A stretch of 35,127 nucleotides of DNA from Candidatus Cloacimonadota bacterium (GCA_023129415.1 JAGMCF010000198.1:1-35127), one strand, 5' to 3'; counted from the first letter of the stretch, positions 15,994-22,686 are shown. The notes: a model not told the origin generated them from the letters alone. Numbers and translations are program-made.

Positions 15994-16671
15994 ATGAATA
16001 AAGTATTTAAAGGAAAATGTAAAGATTGTGAGTTTGGATCAACAACAGTAGATGGAAACATTTTATGTGAGTTTGGTGGAATAAGAGAACCAGAAAGTGA
16101 ATGTAATATTATCAGAACTGATCTTCCTAACCATGATCAGAAAATAGTAAAAGCAAAAACATTGGGGGAATTGTCAGATAAAGAATTTGAAAAGTTTACT
16201 AATTTTATAAAACAAGAATTTGGTCAAGAGGTTGTGGATAGAATAGGAGGAGAAGGTTGGATTAATGTTGTAATAGATCTTTTGAGGCAGTCTAAACAAC
16301 TCAATAACCCAATAATTTTAGAAAGGAAAGAACGTTTAGTAAGTAAGGAGGAAACAGGAAATTGGTATGAAGATGTAATTGAGGAACCGGTTAGAGATTT
16401 AGTTAGATTGTTAAGGGATAATGGATTTAATACAGTATGTATTTATGGACATGGAATGTATGTTCAATGTCAGTATATTGTAGATGGTGAGATACAAAGA
16501 TTACATAATCTATTATTTAATAATGGATACAGGGATTATACTATTAATCTATGTGTTCAAGTTATGAATGGATATCAATATACGAACTTGGATATAAAAA
16601 TACCTAAGTCAGAAAAAGTAGAAAAGGATAGTTCGAAAAGAAAGAAAAACAGAATGGATTCATGTATTTAA
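15994..16671 (+). CDS. Hypothetical 225-aa protein with N-terminal Cys cluster
   Basis: Starts after AAGGAGG. GKCKDCEFGS plus later Cys residues at about 25 and 37 form a possible zinc site. The C-terminal domain (about 125-205) has EEPVRDLVRLLRDNGFNT, CIYGHGMYVQCQYI and LHNLLFNNGYRDY, a pattern seen in small phage proteins of unknown role. Ends with a Lys/Ser/Asp-rich tail. Confidence 0.7.
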   Translation: MNKVFKGKCKDCEFGSTTVDGNILCEFGGIREPESECNIIRTDLPNHDQKIVKAKTLGELSDKEFEKFTNFIKQEFGQEVVDRIGGEGWINVVIDLLRQSKQLNNPIILERKERLVSKEETGNWYEDVIEEPVRDLVRLLRDNGFNTVCIYGHGMYVQCQYIVDGEIQRLHNLLFNNGYRDYTINLCVQVMNGYQYTNLDIKIPKSEKVEKDSSKRKKNRMDSCI

Positions 16672-16700
16672 AAATAAAGGAGAAAAAAGGAGGTTTAATA

Positions 16701-16949
16701 ATGAATGAAAAAAATGAAACTCACATTTCTATAAGTATGACTAGTAAAGAGATTATTCTCATCGAAGCGGGGTATTTACGTACTGCTTTAAATTATGTAG
16801 ATAACAGTTTAAAAGAATTAAAAAGGTTAAGGAAAACGAGAAAAGATGTCTGGATGTTAATTGAGGGATTGGAACTCTCTCGGAGTAATCTCCAATTATT
16901 ATATGATGACATGGTAGTAAGAGTATGGGAATTTGGAAATAAGAGTTAA
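16701..16949 (+). CDS. Hypothetical 82-aa helical protein
   Basis: ATG at 16701 has a perfect AAGGAGG 9 bp ahead. Largely alpha-helical (LRTALNYVDNSLKELKRLRK; LELSRSNLQLLYDDMVVRV). Not recognised. Confidence 0.65.
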   Translation: MNEKNETHISISMTSKEIILIEAGYLRTALNYVDNSLKELKRLRKTRKDVWMLIEGLELSRSNLQLLYDDMVVRVWEFGNKS

Positions 16950-16995
16950 GTAATATTAATTTTGTAAATATGGAAAGGAAAAGGAGGAAAGAAGA

Positions 16996-17457
16996 ATGAA
17001 TACCCTTTGTATTATCCCTTGTGGAAGTAAAAAGATTTGGGATAAGAATTCAGACATAGGACCAACTAAAGCAAAAGACGTTTATATAGGAGTATTTGCT
17101 CAAAAATGTAGAGATTGGGCTAAACTATTTTATCCAAACACATGGTGTATTTTATCTGCAAAATATGGTTTTCTATTTCCCAATGATATAGTACCCGGTC
17201 CTTATAATGTAAGTTTTAAGAATGTAGACCTAAATCAAATTACGATACATGAATTAAGAAAGCAAGTAGAAGAAAAGAATTTAAATGAATATGATCAGAT
17301 CGTAGTTTTAGGTGGAAAATTTTATGTAGATAAGATTAAAAGACTTTTTAAGAATGCAGAAATTATAACACCATTAGCTGGATGTAAAGGTATTGGATAT
17401 ATAATAAGTAAACTTAAAACTGAAATAGATAAAGAAACTTTAAGAAAGGAAGCGTAA
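16996..17457 (+). CDS. DUF6884-like protein
   Basis: 153 residues: CIIPCGSKKIW at the N-terminus, GPTKAKDVYIGVFAQKCRDWAK, WCILSAKYGFL, PGPYNVSF, and VVLGGKFYVDKI / PLAGCKGIGYI. This pattern is that of a widespread phage and bacterial family I associate with DUF6884. The conserved PCGSKK and SAKYG motifs suggest a nucleotide- or base-binding enzyme, but the reaction is not established. Overlaps the next ATG by one base (TAATG). Confidence 0.7.
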   Translation: MNTLCIIPCGSKKIWDKNSDIGPTKAKDVYIGVFAQKCRDWAKLFYPNTWCILSAKYGFLFPNDIVPGPYNVSFKNVDLNQITIHELRKQVEEKNLNEYDQIVVLGGKFYVDKIKRLFKNAEIITPLAGCKGIGYIISKLKTEIDKETLRKEA

Positions 17458-17600
17458 TGATGAAAGTAAAAGATCTGATAGAAAAACTTAAGAGATATAA
17501 CCCTGAAGCAGAAACATCTGTAGTTGTTCATAATCGTCTTGAACACTTTTCTTTAACATATGGAGGAGAAAGGAAAAGTTATAACATTATTGGAGATTGA
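17457..17600 (+). CDS. Small conserved phage protein, 47 aa
   Basis: Two consecutive ATGs (17457, 17460) behind AAGGAAG. Begins MKVKDLIEKLKRYNPEAETS, the start typical of a family of short phage proteins that continue VVVHN...FSLTYGG. This copy ends soon after the FSLTYGG stretch. Role unknown. Confidence 0.65.
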   Translation: MMKVKDLIEKLKRYNPEAETSVVVHNRLEHFSLTYGGERKSYNIIGD

Positions 17601-17843
17601 TAAAGATGGTAATATAGTACAAAAAGGAGAAGATAAATAATATAAAGATGTTGGAATAAATTTTATAAAAAACAAGAAAGAAAACTTATAATAATATAAT
17701 ACAATAAAGTAAAGAAAACCTTGAATAGAGGAAAGAAGTAAGAAAGAAAAACATTGATAATCTTTTTGATTATATTGAACACGGTTTATTATTTAATAAT
17801 TATTATCCAATTTCAAACATTATCAAAAGTATTGAATAATATA

Positions 17844-17908
17844 TAGCTAATAACCTTATTCGTAATCAATAATTAAGAACTCTTAATTATTAGTAAGGTT
17901 ATTAGCTA
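17844..17908. repeat. Large inverted repeat, 15 bp + 11 bp arms
   Basis: TAGCTAATAACCTTA (17844-17858) matches the exact complement at 17894-17908. Nested inside, AATAATTAAGA (17868-17878) pairs with TCTTAATTATT (17881-17891). No T-run follows, so it is not a plain terminator. Confidence 0.8.
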
Positions 17909-18060
17909 ATTTTGTGTTTATCCCTTGAATTTAACCTTGATAAACCATGTTTATTAGAAAGTAGTATAGAACTTGGGAGTTAGAAGTAAATGGTTAGAGA
18001 GGGTTTAAATAGGGTAGTAGTGGAGTTTAAAACAGTTAGTGGGGGTAAATTAAAGGGAAA

Positions 18061-18119
18061 GCTCACACACGTTCGAAATTTTTTTTGAGAAGTTCAAGAA
18101 AAAATAAAACGTTTTGAGC
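18061..18119. repeat. Imperfect inverted repeat
   Basis: GCTCA at 18061 and TGAGC at 18115 close a stem that continues through ACGTT/AACGT and T-rich/A-rich arms around a GAGAAGTTC loop, with bulges. It lies directly upstream of promoter P2. Confidence 0.45.
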
Positions 18120-18140
18120 TAAATGATTCTTTTTGTTTAA

Positions 18141-18182
18141 AATAATTTATTCCAACCACTACTGTTTTGTGTATAATATATT
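18141..18182 (+). promoter_or_regulatory. Class-1 promoter P2 (TTTATTCCAACC type)
   Basis: AATAATTTATTCCAACC box, then TTTTGTGTATAATATATT with TATAAT at 18172-18177. Same upstream box as at 18434 and 18730. Confidence 0.82.
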
Positions 18183-18208
18183 AGAATATAAAATAGGAGG
18201 AGGTAGAG

Positions 18209-18421
18209 ATGATTGATGCAATTAAAGAAATTGCTAAATTAAAAGATGGTGAGTCATGGATTTGGCCAGAGAGTGATTATGGAAAAGCAGAAATATGGTT
18301 AAAGAACAATCTTTATTTTTTGTTTGGGATCCCAAGTTATGGTGGTGCTCCTATATTTTATAAAGCTTTTGAAAAGGATGAAATTAATACGTTAGTGAAG
18401 ACAGTAAAATCATGGACATAA
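18209..18421 (+). CDS. Hypothetical 70-aa protein
   Basis: First gene of the small-gene cassette, with AGGAGGAGG ahead. IDAIKEIAKLKDGESWIWPE, then YFLFGIPSYGGAPIFYKAF and a helix (INTLVKTVKSW) suggest a small alpha/beta domain. Not recognised; likely an early host-takeover gene from its promoter context (inference). Confidence 0.65.
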   Translation: MIDAIKEIAKLKDGESWIWPESDYGKAEIWLKNNLYFLFGIPSYGGAPIFYKAFEKDEINTLVKTVKSWT

Positions 18422-18433
18422 TTGAGAAGATAA

Positions 18434-18475
18434 AATAATTTATTCCAACGGCTCTTGTTTTGTGTATAATATATT
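18434..18475 (+). promoter_or_regulatory. Class-1 promoter P3
   Basis: AATAATTTATTCCAAC box, TATAAT at 18465-18470. CGGCTCTTGTTTTGTGTATA is also found at promoter P8 (21224). Predicted leader only about 13 nt. Confidence 0.82.
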
Positions 18476-18489
18476 AACAAGGAGGAGAG

Positions 18490-18720
18490 ATGAGAAAAGT
18501 TAATTCAGCTACTGATAAAGAAGGAAGTAAGATAGAAGTGGGATCGATGGTGGAAATTTTTGATATATATAATAAAAAGTTTACTGGTAGAAAGATTATT
18601 GTTACTGATATTCATCACCAGGGAAGAGATGGAACGATTTTACATTTTGATGAACCACCTAATTTAGATTTTCCACATAATTTTACACATGTGGCATCAG
18701 ATGTAAAAGTATGTAAATAA
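18490..18720 (+). CDS. Small SH3/KOW-like beta-barrel protein
   Basis: 76 residues: IEVGSMVEIFDIYNKKFTGRK, IIVTDIHHQGRDGTILHFDE and HVASDVKVCK. The G-x-x-V...G...V-x-F-x...D-V layout resembles short SH3/KOW-like barrels found in many phage small genes. Role unknown. Own promoter P3 and GGAGGAGAG site. Confidence 0.65.
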   Translation: MRKVNSATDKEGSKIEVGSMVEIFDIYNKKFTGRKIIVTDIHHQGRDGTILHFDEPPNLDFPHNFTHVASDVKVCK

Positions 18721-18729
18721 TAAAGAAAA

Positions 18730-18770
18730 ATAATTTATTCCAACCCACTGTTAATTGTGTATAATATATT
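18730..18770 (+). promoter_or_regulatory. Class-1 promoter P4
   Basis: TAATTTATTCCAACCC box and ATTGTGTATAATATATT, TATAAT at 18760-18765; AAGGAGG begins 8 bases after the -10. Confidence 0.82.
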
Positions 18771-18784
18771 GAAAGGAGGTAGAA

Positions 18785-19150
18785 ATGAAATTAGAAAAAA
18801 TTCAAACAATAATAAGTAGAGAAGTAATTACTGTTATTAACACCTCAGGACAATTTTTTTCTCAATACGGAAATAGTATGGGAGTAATTATTCCTAAAGG
18901 AACTAAAGGGATTATAGTGAAAATAGGAGGAAGTCAATATTTGCAAGTGAGGTTTAAATCAAAATCTATTATAAAAGCTAACTCGGATTTTTTACAAAAG
19001 GTAAAAACAAAACATTTTGGTTTTTTAGAAGAGTATGCAGGACCGTTGCAAAAGAGCATGAAAGAATCATGGGAAAAGATAGTAAAAGCAAAGGATACCA
19101 TACTTTTAACTCACGTTCCTGCGAAGAGTTTGCAAATGTTTTGTGTATAA
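18785..19150 (+). CDS. Hypothetical 121-aa protein
   Basis: N-terminal half strand-rich with MGVIIPKGTKGIIVKIGGSQYLQVRF, like an SH3-type barrel; C-terminal half helical (LQKSMKESWEKIVKAKD). Its last codons and TAA stop lie inside promoter P5 (the final residues FCV are encoded by the -10 region). Role unknown. Confidence 0.65.
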   Translation: MKLEKIQTIISREVITVINTSGQFFSQYGNSMGVIIPKGTKGIIVKIGGSQYLQVRFKSKSIIKANSDFLQKVKTKHFGFLEEYAGPLQKSMKESWEKIVKAKDTILLTHVPAKSLQMFCV

Positions 19151-19156
19151 TATATT
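19138..19156 (+). promoter_or_regulatory. Class-1 promoter P5, overlapping the upstream stop codon
   Basis: TTTTGTGTATAATATATT with TATAAT at 19146-19151. The stop TAA (19148-19150) of the preceding gene is part of the -10. AGGAGG begins five bases after the -10, so the ribosome site would be at the mRNA 5' end. Confidence 0.78.
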
Positions 19157-19171
19157 AGGAGGTGATTAAAG

Positions 19172-19333
19172 ATGAAGAATAATGATATATATGAAGGATT
19201 AAAAATGAGGAAAGGTAGAATAATAGATGGAGATAAGCTTTTACAAATATTGAGGGAAGAAAAACCAGAAATGCCTTTGGTATATATAGATTGGGTTGAA
19301 ACTGTAATGGATCGATGTAAAGTAGAGGATTAA
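19172..19333 (+). CDS. Hypothetical 53-aa protein
   Basis: ATG after AGGAGGTGATTAAAG, driven by P5. Mixed charge; GRIIDGDKLLQILREEKPEM then a WVETVMDRC helix. The P6 box begins just after its stop. Not recognised. Confidence 0.6.
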   Translation: MKNNDIYEGLKMRKGRIIDGDKLLQILREEKPEMPLVYIDWVETVMDRCKVED

Positions 19334-19334
19334 A

Positions 19335-19372
19335 AATTTACACCAACCACTATTGTTTGTGTATAATATATT
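19335..19372 (+). promoter_or_regulatory. Class-1 promoter P6
   Basis: ATTTACACCAACC box (a variant of TTTATTCCAACC) and TTTGTGTATAATATATT, TATAAT at 19362-19367. Confidence 0.8.
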
Positions 19373-19388
19373 AACAAGGAGGAATAAA

Positions 19389-19592
19389 ATGTCAGACCTA
19401 TCTAAACTAAAAGAAGTTCTTGAGAATCAACAAAAGAAAAGTATAAGGTCAGGAGGTTGGAAGCGGCTTGATTACAGTGTTGATAGAGATGAAGTAAGTA
19501 AAGAGATAACATTGATAATTGACGCCATTGATGTTGGAGTTGTTTTTACTTTGAAAGGAAGATTAATAGGAATATATAGATTTGGAGTATAA
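19389..19592 (+). CDS. Hypothetical 67-aa protein
   Basis: ATG after AAGGAGG; a TTG start inside the promoter is not credible. MSDLSKLKEVLENQQKK helix, then strands (EITLIIDAIDVGVVFTLKGRLIGIYRFG). Not recognised. Confidence 0.62.
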   Translation: MSDLSKLKEVLENQQKKSIRSGGWKRLDYSVDRDEVSKEITLIIDAIDVGVVFTLKGRLIGIYRFGV

Positions 19593-19627
19593 GATGCTAA
19601 CTCTCTAAGACTATCAAACAATTATAG

Positions 19628-19648
19628 ATCGTTTGTGTATAATATAAT
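19628..19648 (+). promoter_or_regulatory. Class-1 promoter P7 (variant)
   Basis: CGTTTGTGTATAATATAATA, TATAAT at 19638-19643. The last bases differ (ATAATA instead of ATATTA) and no TCCAACC box is present. Confidence 0.72.
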
Positions 19649-19667
19649 AGAGACAAAGGAGGTAGAA

Positions 19668-19907
19668 ATGATATGTCCAGTATGCAAACAAAGATGGGCT
19701 CCAAATGAATGGTTTGGAGAAACTGTACCAGACCGGGTGCGGGAAAGGCTTTTCCGTAACAACAAAGTGAGATGTTGCTGCACCTCAGAGTGTTTGGAAG
19801 TGGTAGATGCAATGGAAGCACAATACATTGAGTTCGGAACTGGAATGATTTATGACAACTTAGTTGAAGAAACTAAAAGAGAATTAGAGGAAGGTAAGAT
19901 AAAGTAG
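19668..19907 (+). CDS. Zinc-finger-like 79-aa protein
   Basis: ATG after AAAGGAGGTAG. MICPVCKQRW and CCCTSEC (about 34-40) form a four-Cys zinc site, followed by an acidic helical tail. Its codons carry more G and C than the neighbours. Role unknown. Confidence 0.65.
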   Translation: MICPVCKQRWAPNEWFGETVPDRVRERLFRNNKVRCCCTSECLEVVDAMEAQYIEFGTGMIYDNLVEETKRELEEGKIK

Positions 19908-19915
19908 GAGAAATA

Positions 19916-19975
19916 ATGGAAGAAATTATTTTAGATGACGAGCCAGAACTGTTAGAGATAGCTTGGAATTGTTAA
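19916..19975 (+). CDS. Possible 19-aa acidic microprotein
   Basis: ATG behind TAGGAG, encoding MEEIILDDEPELLEIAWNC. It fits exactly between two genes with normal spacing to both, which favours a real product; length makes this uncertain. Confidence 0.42.
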   Translation: MEEIILDDEPELLEIAWNC

Positions 19976-19988
19976 AGGAGGAGAAATA

Positions 19989-20171
19989 ATGACACTAAAA
20001 AAAGGTAGTAAAATAGAAAACATACATACACAGCAGCACCGGAGAATAGTAGCAGTTGAACATATAACTATAAAACAGCATCCACTTACACGAGAAGTAA
20101 TTTATGTTTTAGATGATGGAGATAGACGGAATATAGAACTGTTGAATAAACATTGGCGGGAGGTTAAGTAA
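19989..20171 (+). CDS. Small KOW/SH3-like 60-aa protein
   Basis: GGAGGAG ahead. LKKGSKIENIHTQQHRRIVAVE and EVIYVLDDGDRRNIELLN suggest a five-strand barrel. Ends three bases before the next gene's third codon (TAAATG junction). Confidence 0.6.
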   Translation: MTLKKGSKIENIHTQQHRRIVAVEHITIKQHPLTREVIYVLDDGDRRNIELLNKHWREVK

Positions 20172-20354
20172 ATGAAGATTACCGATATCAGAATAGGTAT
20201 GCAAGTTAGAGTTTCAACATTTGATGATGATGATCTCTGTGAAAGAGAAGTAGGCGTTGTACTTTCAATCAATCCAGATTTACTTTACCCAATAGAAGTA
20301 GATTTTGCTGGGGCAGTAGTAGATTTTAAACCAGAAGATTTAGAGGAGTATTAA
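20172..20354 (+). CDS. Small KOW/SH3-like 60-aa protein
   Basis: Starts directly after the preceding stop; GGGAGG overlaps the end of the previous gene. MKITDIRIGMQVRVSTFDDD, GVVLSINPDLLYPIEVDFAG and FKPEDLEEY match the pattern of small phage barrels ending in an E-D-L-E motif. Role unknown. Confidence 0.63.
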   Translation: MKITDIRIGMQVRVSTFDDDDLCEREVGVVLSINPDLLYPIEVDFAGAVVDFKPEDLEEY

Positions 20355-20370
20355 ATAGAGGAGGTATAAG

Positions 20371-20565
20371 ATGAAGTGGAAGTGTTTAGATTATTCGGAG
20401 AAAGAAATAAAGGAAGCATCAGATGATACATTGAAGGCTTGGATGTTGACAGAGTGGGGGAGTTGTCAATTAGAAAAGCCTCCCAAAGAATTTGGTAAGT
20501 TTTCAGTTTTGATTATTAAAGAAATGAAAAAGCGTGGGATAGATTATATGAAGTATATAGGATAA
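20371..20565 (+). CDS. Hypothetical 64-aa protein
   Basis: AGAGGAGG ahead. Helical, with KWKCLDYSEKEIKEASDDTL and a C-terminal FSVLIIKEMKKRGIDYMKYI. Not recognised. Confidence 0.62.
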   Translation: MKWKCLDYSEKEIKEASDDTLKAWMLTEWGSCQLEKPPKEFGKFSVLIIKEMKKRGIDYMKYIG

Positions 20566-20580
20566 AAAAGGAGACATAGA

Positions 20581-20790
20581 ATGAAAGTAATATATATTGG
20601 AGAGTTTTATTATTGGAAAAGTAAAACAGCAATGAGTTCTGTTTATCAAATAGATGAATCAAATACTTTTAAAAGAACTAATTGGGGTTTAATTCAAGTA
20701 GCTTTACAAAGAGGAGAAGAAGTACATATTCGGCCAGCCAATGAAAAAGAACTCAAGCAAATGGATAAGCATTTGAAAGCATTACAATAA
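20581..20790 (+). CDS. Hypothetical 69-aa protein
   Basis: AAGGAG ahead. Strands (KVIYIGEFYYWKSKTAMSSV), then a helix (WGLIQVALQRGEEV) and a charged helical end. Not recognised. Confidence 0.62.
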   Translation: MKVIYIGEFYYWKSKTAMSSVYQIDESNTFKRTNWGLIQVALQRGEEVHIRPANEKELKQMDKHLKALQ

Positions 20791-20806
20791 ATGAGGAGGA
20801 ATTAAA

Positions 20807-20959
20807 ATGAAAGACAAACAGTTTAAAGGTTATCAAGTTTTAAGGGATGAACTTAGAAAAATAATCACTTGTTACCAGTGGAATAAAGAAGATTTGACTG
20901 ATGCTTTAAGTTGGTTTAAAGCAGATGGAATAGAAATTCTAGAAGCTTTAGAAGAGTGA
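20807..20959 (+). CDS. Hypothetical 50-aa helical protein
   Basis: ATG after GAGGAGG. Helical throughout: GYQVLRDELRKIITCY, then KEDLTDALSWFKADGIEILE. Not recognised. Confidence 0.58.
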   Translation: MKDKQFKGYQVLRDELRKIITCYQWNKEDLTDALSWFKADGIEILEALEE

Positions 20960-21005
20960 TACAAAGCCAAAAAGTATAAACAATAAGTTCTATTAGAGGT
21001 AAGAA

Positions 21006-21212
21006 ATGGAGATTGGTGATAGAATCGAATTTATTAAAAATGATTGGGAATGTCTTGATAGTCTAATTAACAAAACTGGTACTATTGTAGCCGAGAGTAG
21101 ATCATGGAGTTATGATTTTGAAATTAAATTAGACAAACCCCTTTCTAGTGGAAGTACTATCTGGACCGCAAGAAAAGATCATTTGAAAGTGATAAACAAA
21201 GATAGTGAATAA
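21006..21212 (+). CDS. Small SH3-like 68-aa protein
   Basis: AGAGGTAAG ahead. MEIGDRIEFIKNDWECLDSL, KTGTIVAESRSWSYDFEIKL and WTARKDHLKVI follow the G-x-x-V / G-x-I-V / D-x-L pattern of small barrels, like those at 18490, 19989, 20172 and 21276. Confidence 0.62.
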   Translation: MEIGDRIEFIKNDWECLDSLINKTGTIVAESRSWSYDFEIKLDKPLSSGSTIWTARKDHLKVINKDSE

Positions 21213-21216
21213 TTAA

Positions 21217-21250
21217 GCACTCACGGCTCTTGTTTTGTGTATAATATATT
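21217..21250 (+). promoter_or_regulatory. Class-1 promoter P8
   Basis: AGCACTCACGGCTCTTG then TTTTGTGTATAATATATT; TATAAT at 21240-21245. The CGGCTCTTG part matches P3; the leader GAACATAAAACAAAGGAGG matches those of P1 and P10 except for one base. Confidence 0.8.
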
Positions 21251-21275
21251 GAACATAAAACAAAGGAGGTATAAG

Positions 21276-21446
21276 ATGAAAAGAGAGGATATTGTGAAGG
21301 ATATGGAAGTAGAGGTTATAACAAAGGAAAAGGTTAGTTTATGGAGAGCAAGAGGAAAAGTAGTTGAGGTGATGCCAGGAAACAAAATGGTTGGAGTTAT
21401 ATTTGAGATTTGGTTTGATGCTAAAGAACTTAAAAAGAAGGAATAA
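21276..21446 (+). CDS. Small SH3/KOW-like 56-aa protein
   Basis: ATG after AAAGGAGGTATAAG; the TTG in the promoter is not used. VKDMEVEVITKEKVSLWRAR, GKVVEVMPGNKMVGVIFEIW and FDAKELKK suggest a small barrel. Role unknown. Confidence 0.62.
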   Translation: MKREDIVKDMEVEVITKEKVSLWRARGKVVEVMPGNKMVGVIFEIWFDAKELKKKE

Positions 21447-21484
21447 GAACCACCAGAACCTATTATAATGAAGGAATAAATATA

Positions 21485-21536
21485 ATGATTAAAGATAATG
21501 ATTAAAGATAATGATTAAAGATAATGATTAAAGATA
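21485..21536 (+). repeat. Four tandem copies of a 13-bp unit, each carrying an ATG
   Basis: ATGATTAAAGATA is repeated at 21485, 21498, 21511 and 21524. The unit is not a multiple of three. Only the last ATG opens the long frame; each of the first three reads MIKDND and then TAA. Confidence 0.92.
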
Positions 21537-21700
21537 ATAAAGTATTAAAAGCTTTAGAAAGAATAAGGGAGAGGATTGAAAAGGAAGTAGTTACTTTGAA
21601 GAGATCAGATGAGAAGTATGAGATTGAATTCTACGATGCTAAGGGAGTTAATAAAGTATTACAGGAAGAGATAAACAAAGCTATTAGAGAAGGAGAGTAA
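21524..21700 (+). CDS. Hypothetical 58-aa protein behind repeated start codons
   Basis: The last of four repeated ATGs begins a helical protein (VLKALERIRERIEKEVVTLK; VNKVLQEEINKAIREGE). The only good ribosome site (AAGGAA at 21470-21475) is placed for the first ATG, which gives a six-residue peptide. Translation of this gene may therefore rely on reinitiation or a weaker site. Function unknown. Confidence 0.6.
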   Translation: MIKDNKVLKALERIRERIEKEVVTLKRSDEKYEIEFYDAKGVNKVLQEEINKAIREGE

Positions 21701-21726
21701 TATAAAACAAAGGAAGTGAAAACAAA

Positions 21727-21939
21727 ATGAGAATTAGTAGAAAAACAAAACTAACATACGAAGTAGAAGTTGACCTACATGCTCATTGTAATGAAGAAGA
21801 GATGGATAAGATGTTAGAAAAGATAAGAGAAGAGATAAAGGTAATTTGTTTAAGGACTACAGCAAGAGCGGTTAAGAAAGAAAGTAGAGGTTCTTATATC
21901 TTTAGAGTAGAGAATGTAAGATTGAAGAGTAGTAAATGA
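21727..21939 (+). CDS. Hypothetical 70-aa protein
   Basis: AAAGGAAGTG ahead. N-terminal RISRKTKLTYEVEVDLHAHC strand, a helix (EEEMDKMLEKIREEIKVI) and a final strand (SYIFRVENVRL). Not recognised. Confidence 0.62.
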   Translation: MRISRKTKLTYEVEVDLHAHCNEEEMDKMLEKIREEIKVICLRTTARAVKKESRGSYIFRVENVRLKSSK

Positions 21940-21966
21940 TATAGTATATAGGAGGTGAATAAAACC

Positions 21967-22125
21967 ATGACAACAAAGGAAGCAGAGGATGCTCGAAAAG
22001 TTTTACATAAAGCCCAAGACTTATATTTCTTGGGGTTGGTCGAATGTATTGCCGAAGGGGTAGAAGAACTGACAAAGGTAGAACAAAGAAGAAGAGAATT
22101 AGGTATGTATGGTAAACCTAAATAG
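21967..22125 (+). CDS. Hypothetical 52-aa helical protein
   Basis: ATG after AGGAGGTGAATAAAACC. Mostly helical (EAEDARKVLHKAQDLYFLGL; VEECIAEG-type helix to VEQRRRELG). Not recognised. Confidence 0.58.
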   Translation: MTTKEAEDARKVLHKAQDLYFLGLVECIAEGVEELTKVEQRRRELGMYGKPK

Positions 22126-22197
22126 TAGTTTTAAGTAAGTATATAGGGTAGATAAACATTTATATAAACGGTGGTTTAAATAGTAGTATAAAGCGGT

Positions 22198-22230
22198 GGG
22201 TATTTTAACCCTTTTTTAGGGTGCTTTTTT
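22198..22230 (+). terminator. Possible intrinsic terminator
   Basis: ACCCT (22208-22212) pairs with AGGGT (22218-22222), followed by GCTTTTTT; GGGT at 22198 can instead pair with ACCC. Short stems, so moderate to low support. The rest of 22126-22320 holds no gene that I can see. Confidence 0.45.
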
Positions 22231-22320
22231 AAGTGGTTAGTTTTGGTATGGGATATAGGAAAGTGGGTGCCTACACCGCCTTTTTATATGGGGATAAAAT
22301 TTTTAAGATTTTTGGTGGTC

Positions 22321-22348
22321 TTGGAAAAAATTTTGTGTATAATATATC
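22321..22348 (+). promoter_or_regulatory. Class-1 promoter P9 (TTGGAAAAAA type)
   Basis: TTGGAAAAAATTTTGTGTAT continuing AATATATC; TATAAT at 22338-22343. The same A-tract box precedes P10. Confidence 0.8.
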
Positions 22349-22372
22349 AAAATGAAAAGGAGGTGAAAAAGA

Positions 22373-22627
22373 ATGGCAACCAAGAACAACAATAATAAAA
22401 AGCCCGCTACTACGGCTAAGAAGGTTAAAGTGGATCACAGTGATTGGATCACGATGTATAATGATGGCTTCAGCACTGGAGACATTGCAAAAAAGGTTGG
22501 TAAAAGTCAACCGAACGTTAGAATGTATTTGGTTCGACATGGTGTCAAAATGCGAACTGGAAAAGAGACTGTTGCTTTAAAAAAGCAGAAAACCTCCGCA
22601 ACTGAGAGTAAAGGAGAAAAAAGTTAA
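22373..22627 (+). CDS. Small helix-turn-helix DNA-binding protein
   Basis: 84 residues with a Lys/Asn-rich N-terminus (about 1-20) and an HTH at about 27-57: WITMYNDGFSTGDIAKKVGK followed by SQPNVRMYLVRHG. This is the layout of a resolvase/transposase-type or regulator HTH. It probably binds phage or host DNA; being alone between its own promoter P9 and a 14-bp terminator hairpin, it looks like an independently expressed regulator (inference). Site AAAGGAGGTG. Confidence 0.75.
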   Translation: MATKNNNNKKPATTAKKVKVDHSDWITMYNDGFSTGDIAKKVGKSQPNVRMYLVRHGVKMRTGKETVALKKQKTSATESKGEKS

Positions 22628-22645
22628 AGCAATTTTTGGATTGCA

Positions 22646-22686
22646 ACAAAGGAGATCATTTTTTACGATGATCTCCTTTGTGTTTA
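22646..22686 (+). terminator. Perfect 14-bp hairpin, likely terminator
   Basis: ACAAAGGAGATCAT (22646-22659) is the exact complement of 22668-22681, with an eight-base loop; a smaller hairpin GCAAT/ATTGC (22629-22644) precedes it. The T-run after it is short and broken (GTTT). Confidence 0.7.

Larger units (their letters stand above)
17601..18140. other. Longest gene-free stretch; very AT-rich with inverted repeats
   Basis: No ORF with a ribosome site is visible. The stretch is extremely A+T-rich up to about 17940, carries a large two-part inverted repeat (17844-17908) and a second imperfect one (18061-18119), then G-rich purine runs (18000-18060). A replication origin, a packaging site or the control region for the small-gene cassette to its right would fit. 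Confidence 0.5.

Noticed and set aside
19353-19388. TTG starts inside class-1 promoters (19353, 19635, 21237, 22858-type)
   Set aside because: These codons are part of TTGTGTATAAT itself, upstream of the expected transcript start; the ATGs after AGGAGG are used instead.
21485-21536. A CRISPR array or origin iterons, from the 13-bp tandem repeats
   Set aside because: The units are contiguous without spacers, only four copies, and coincide with a start codon region; the start-codon explanation is better.
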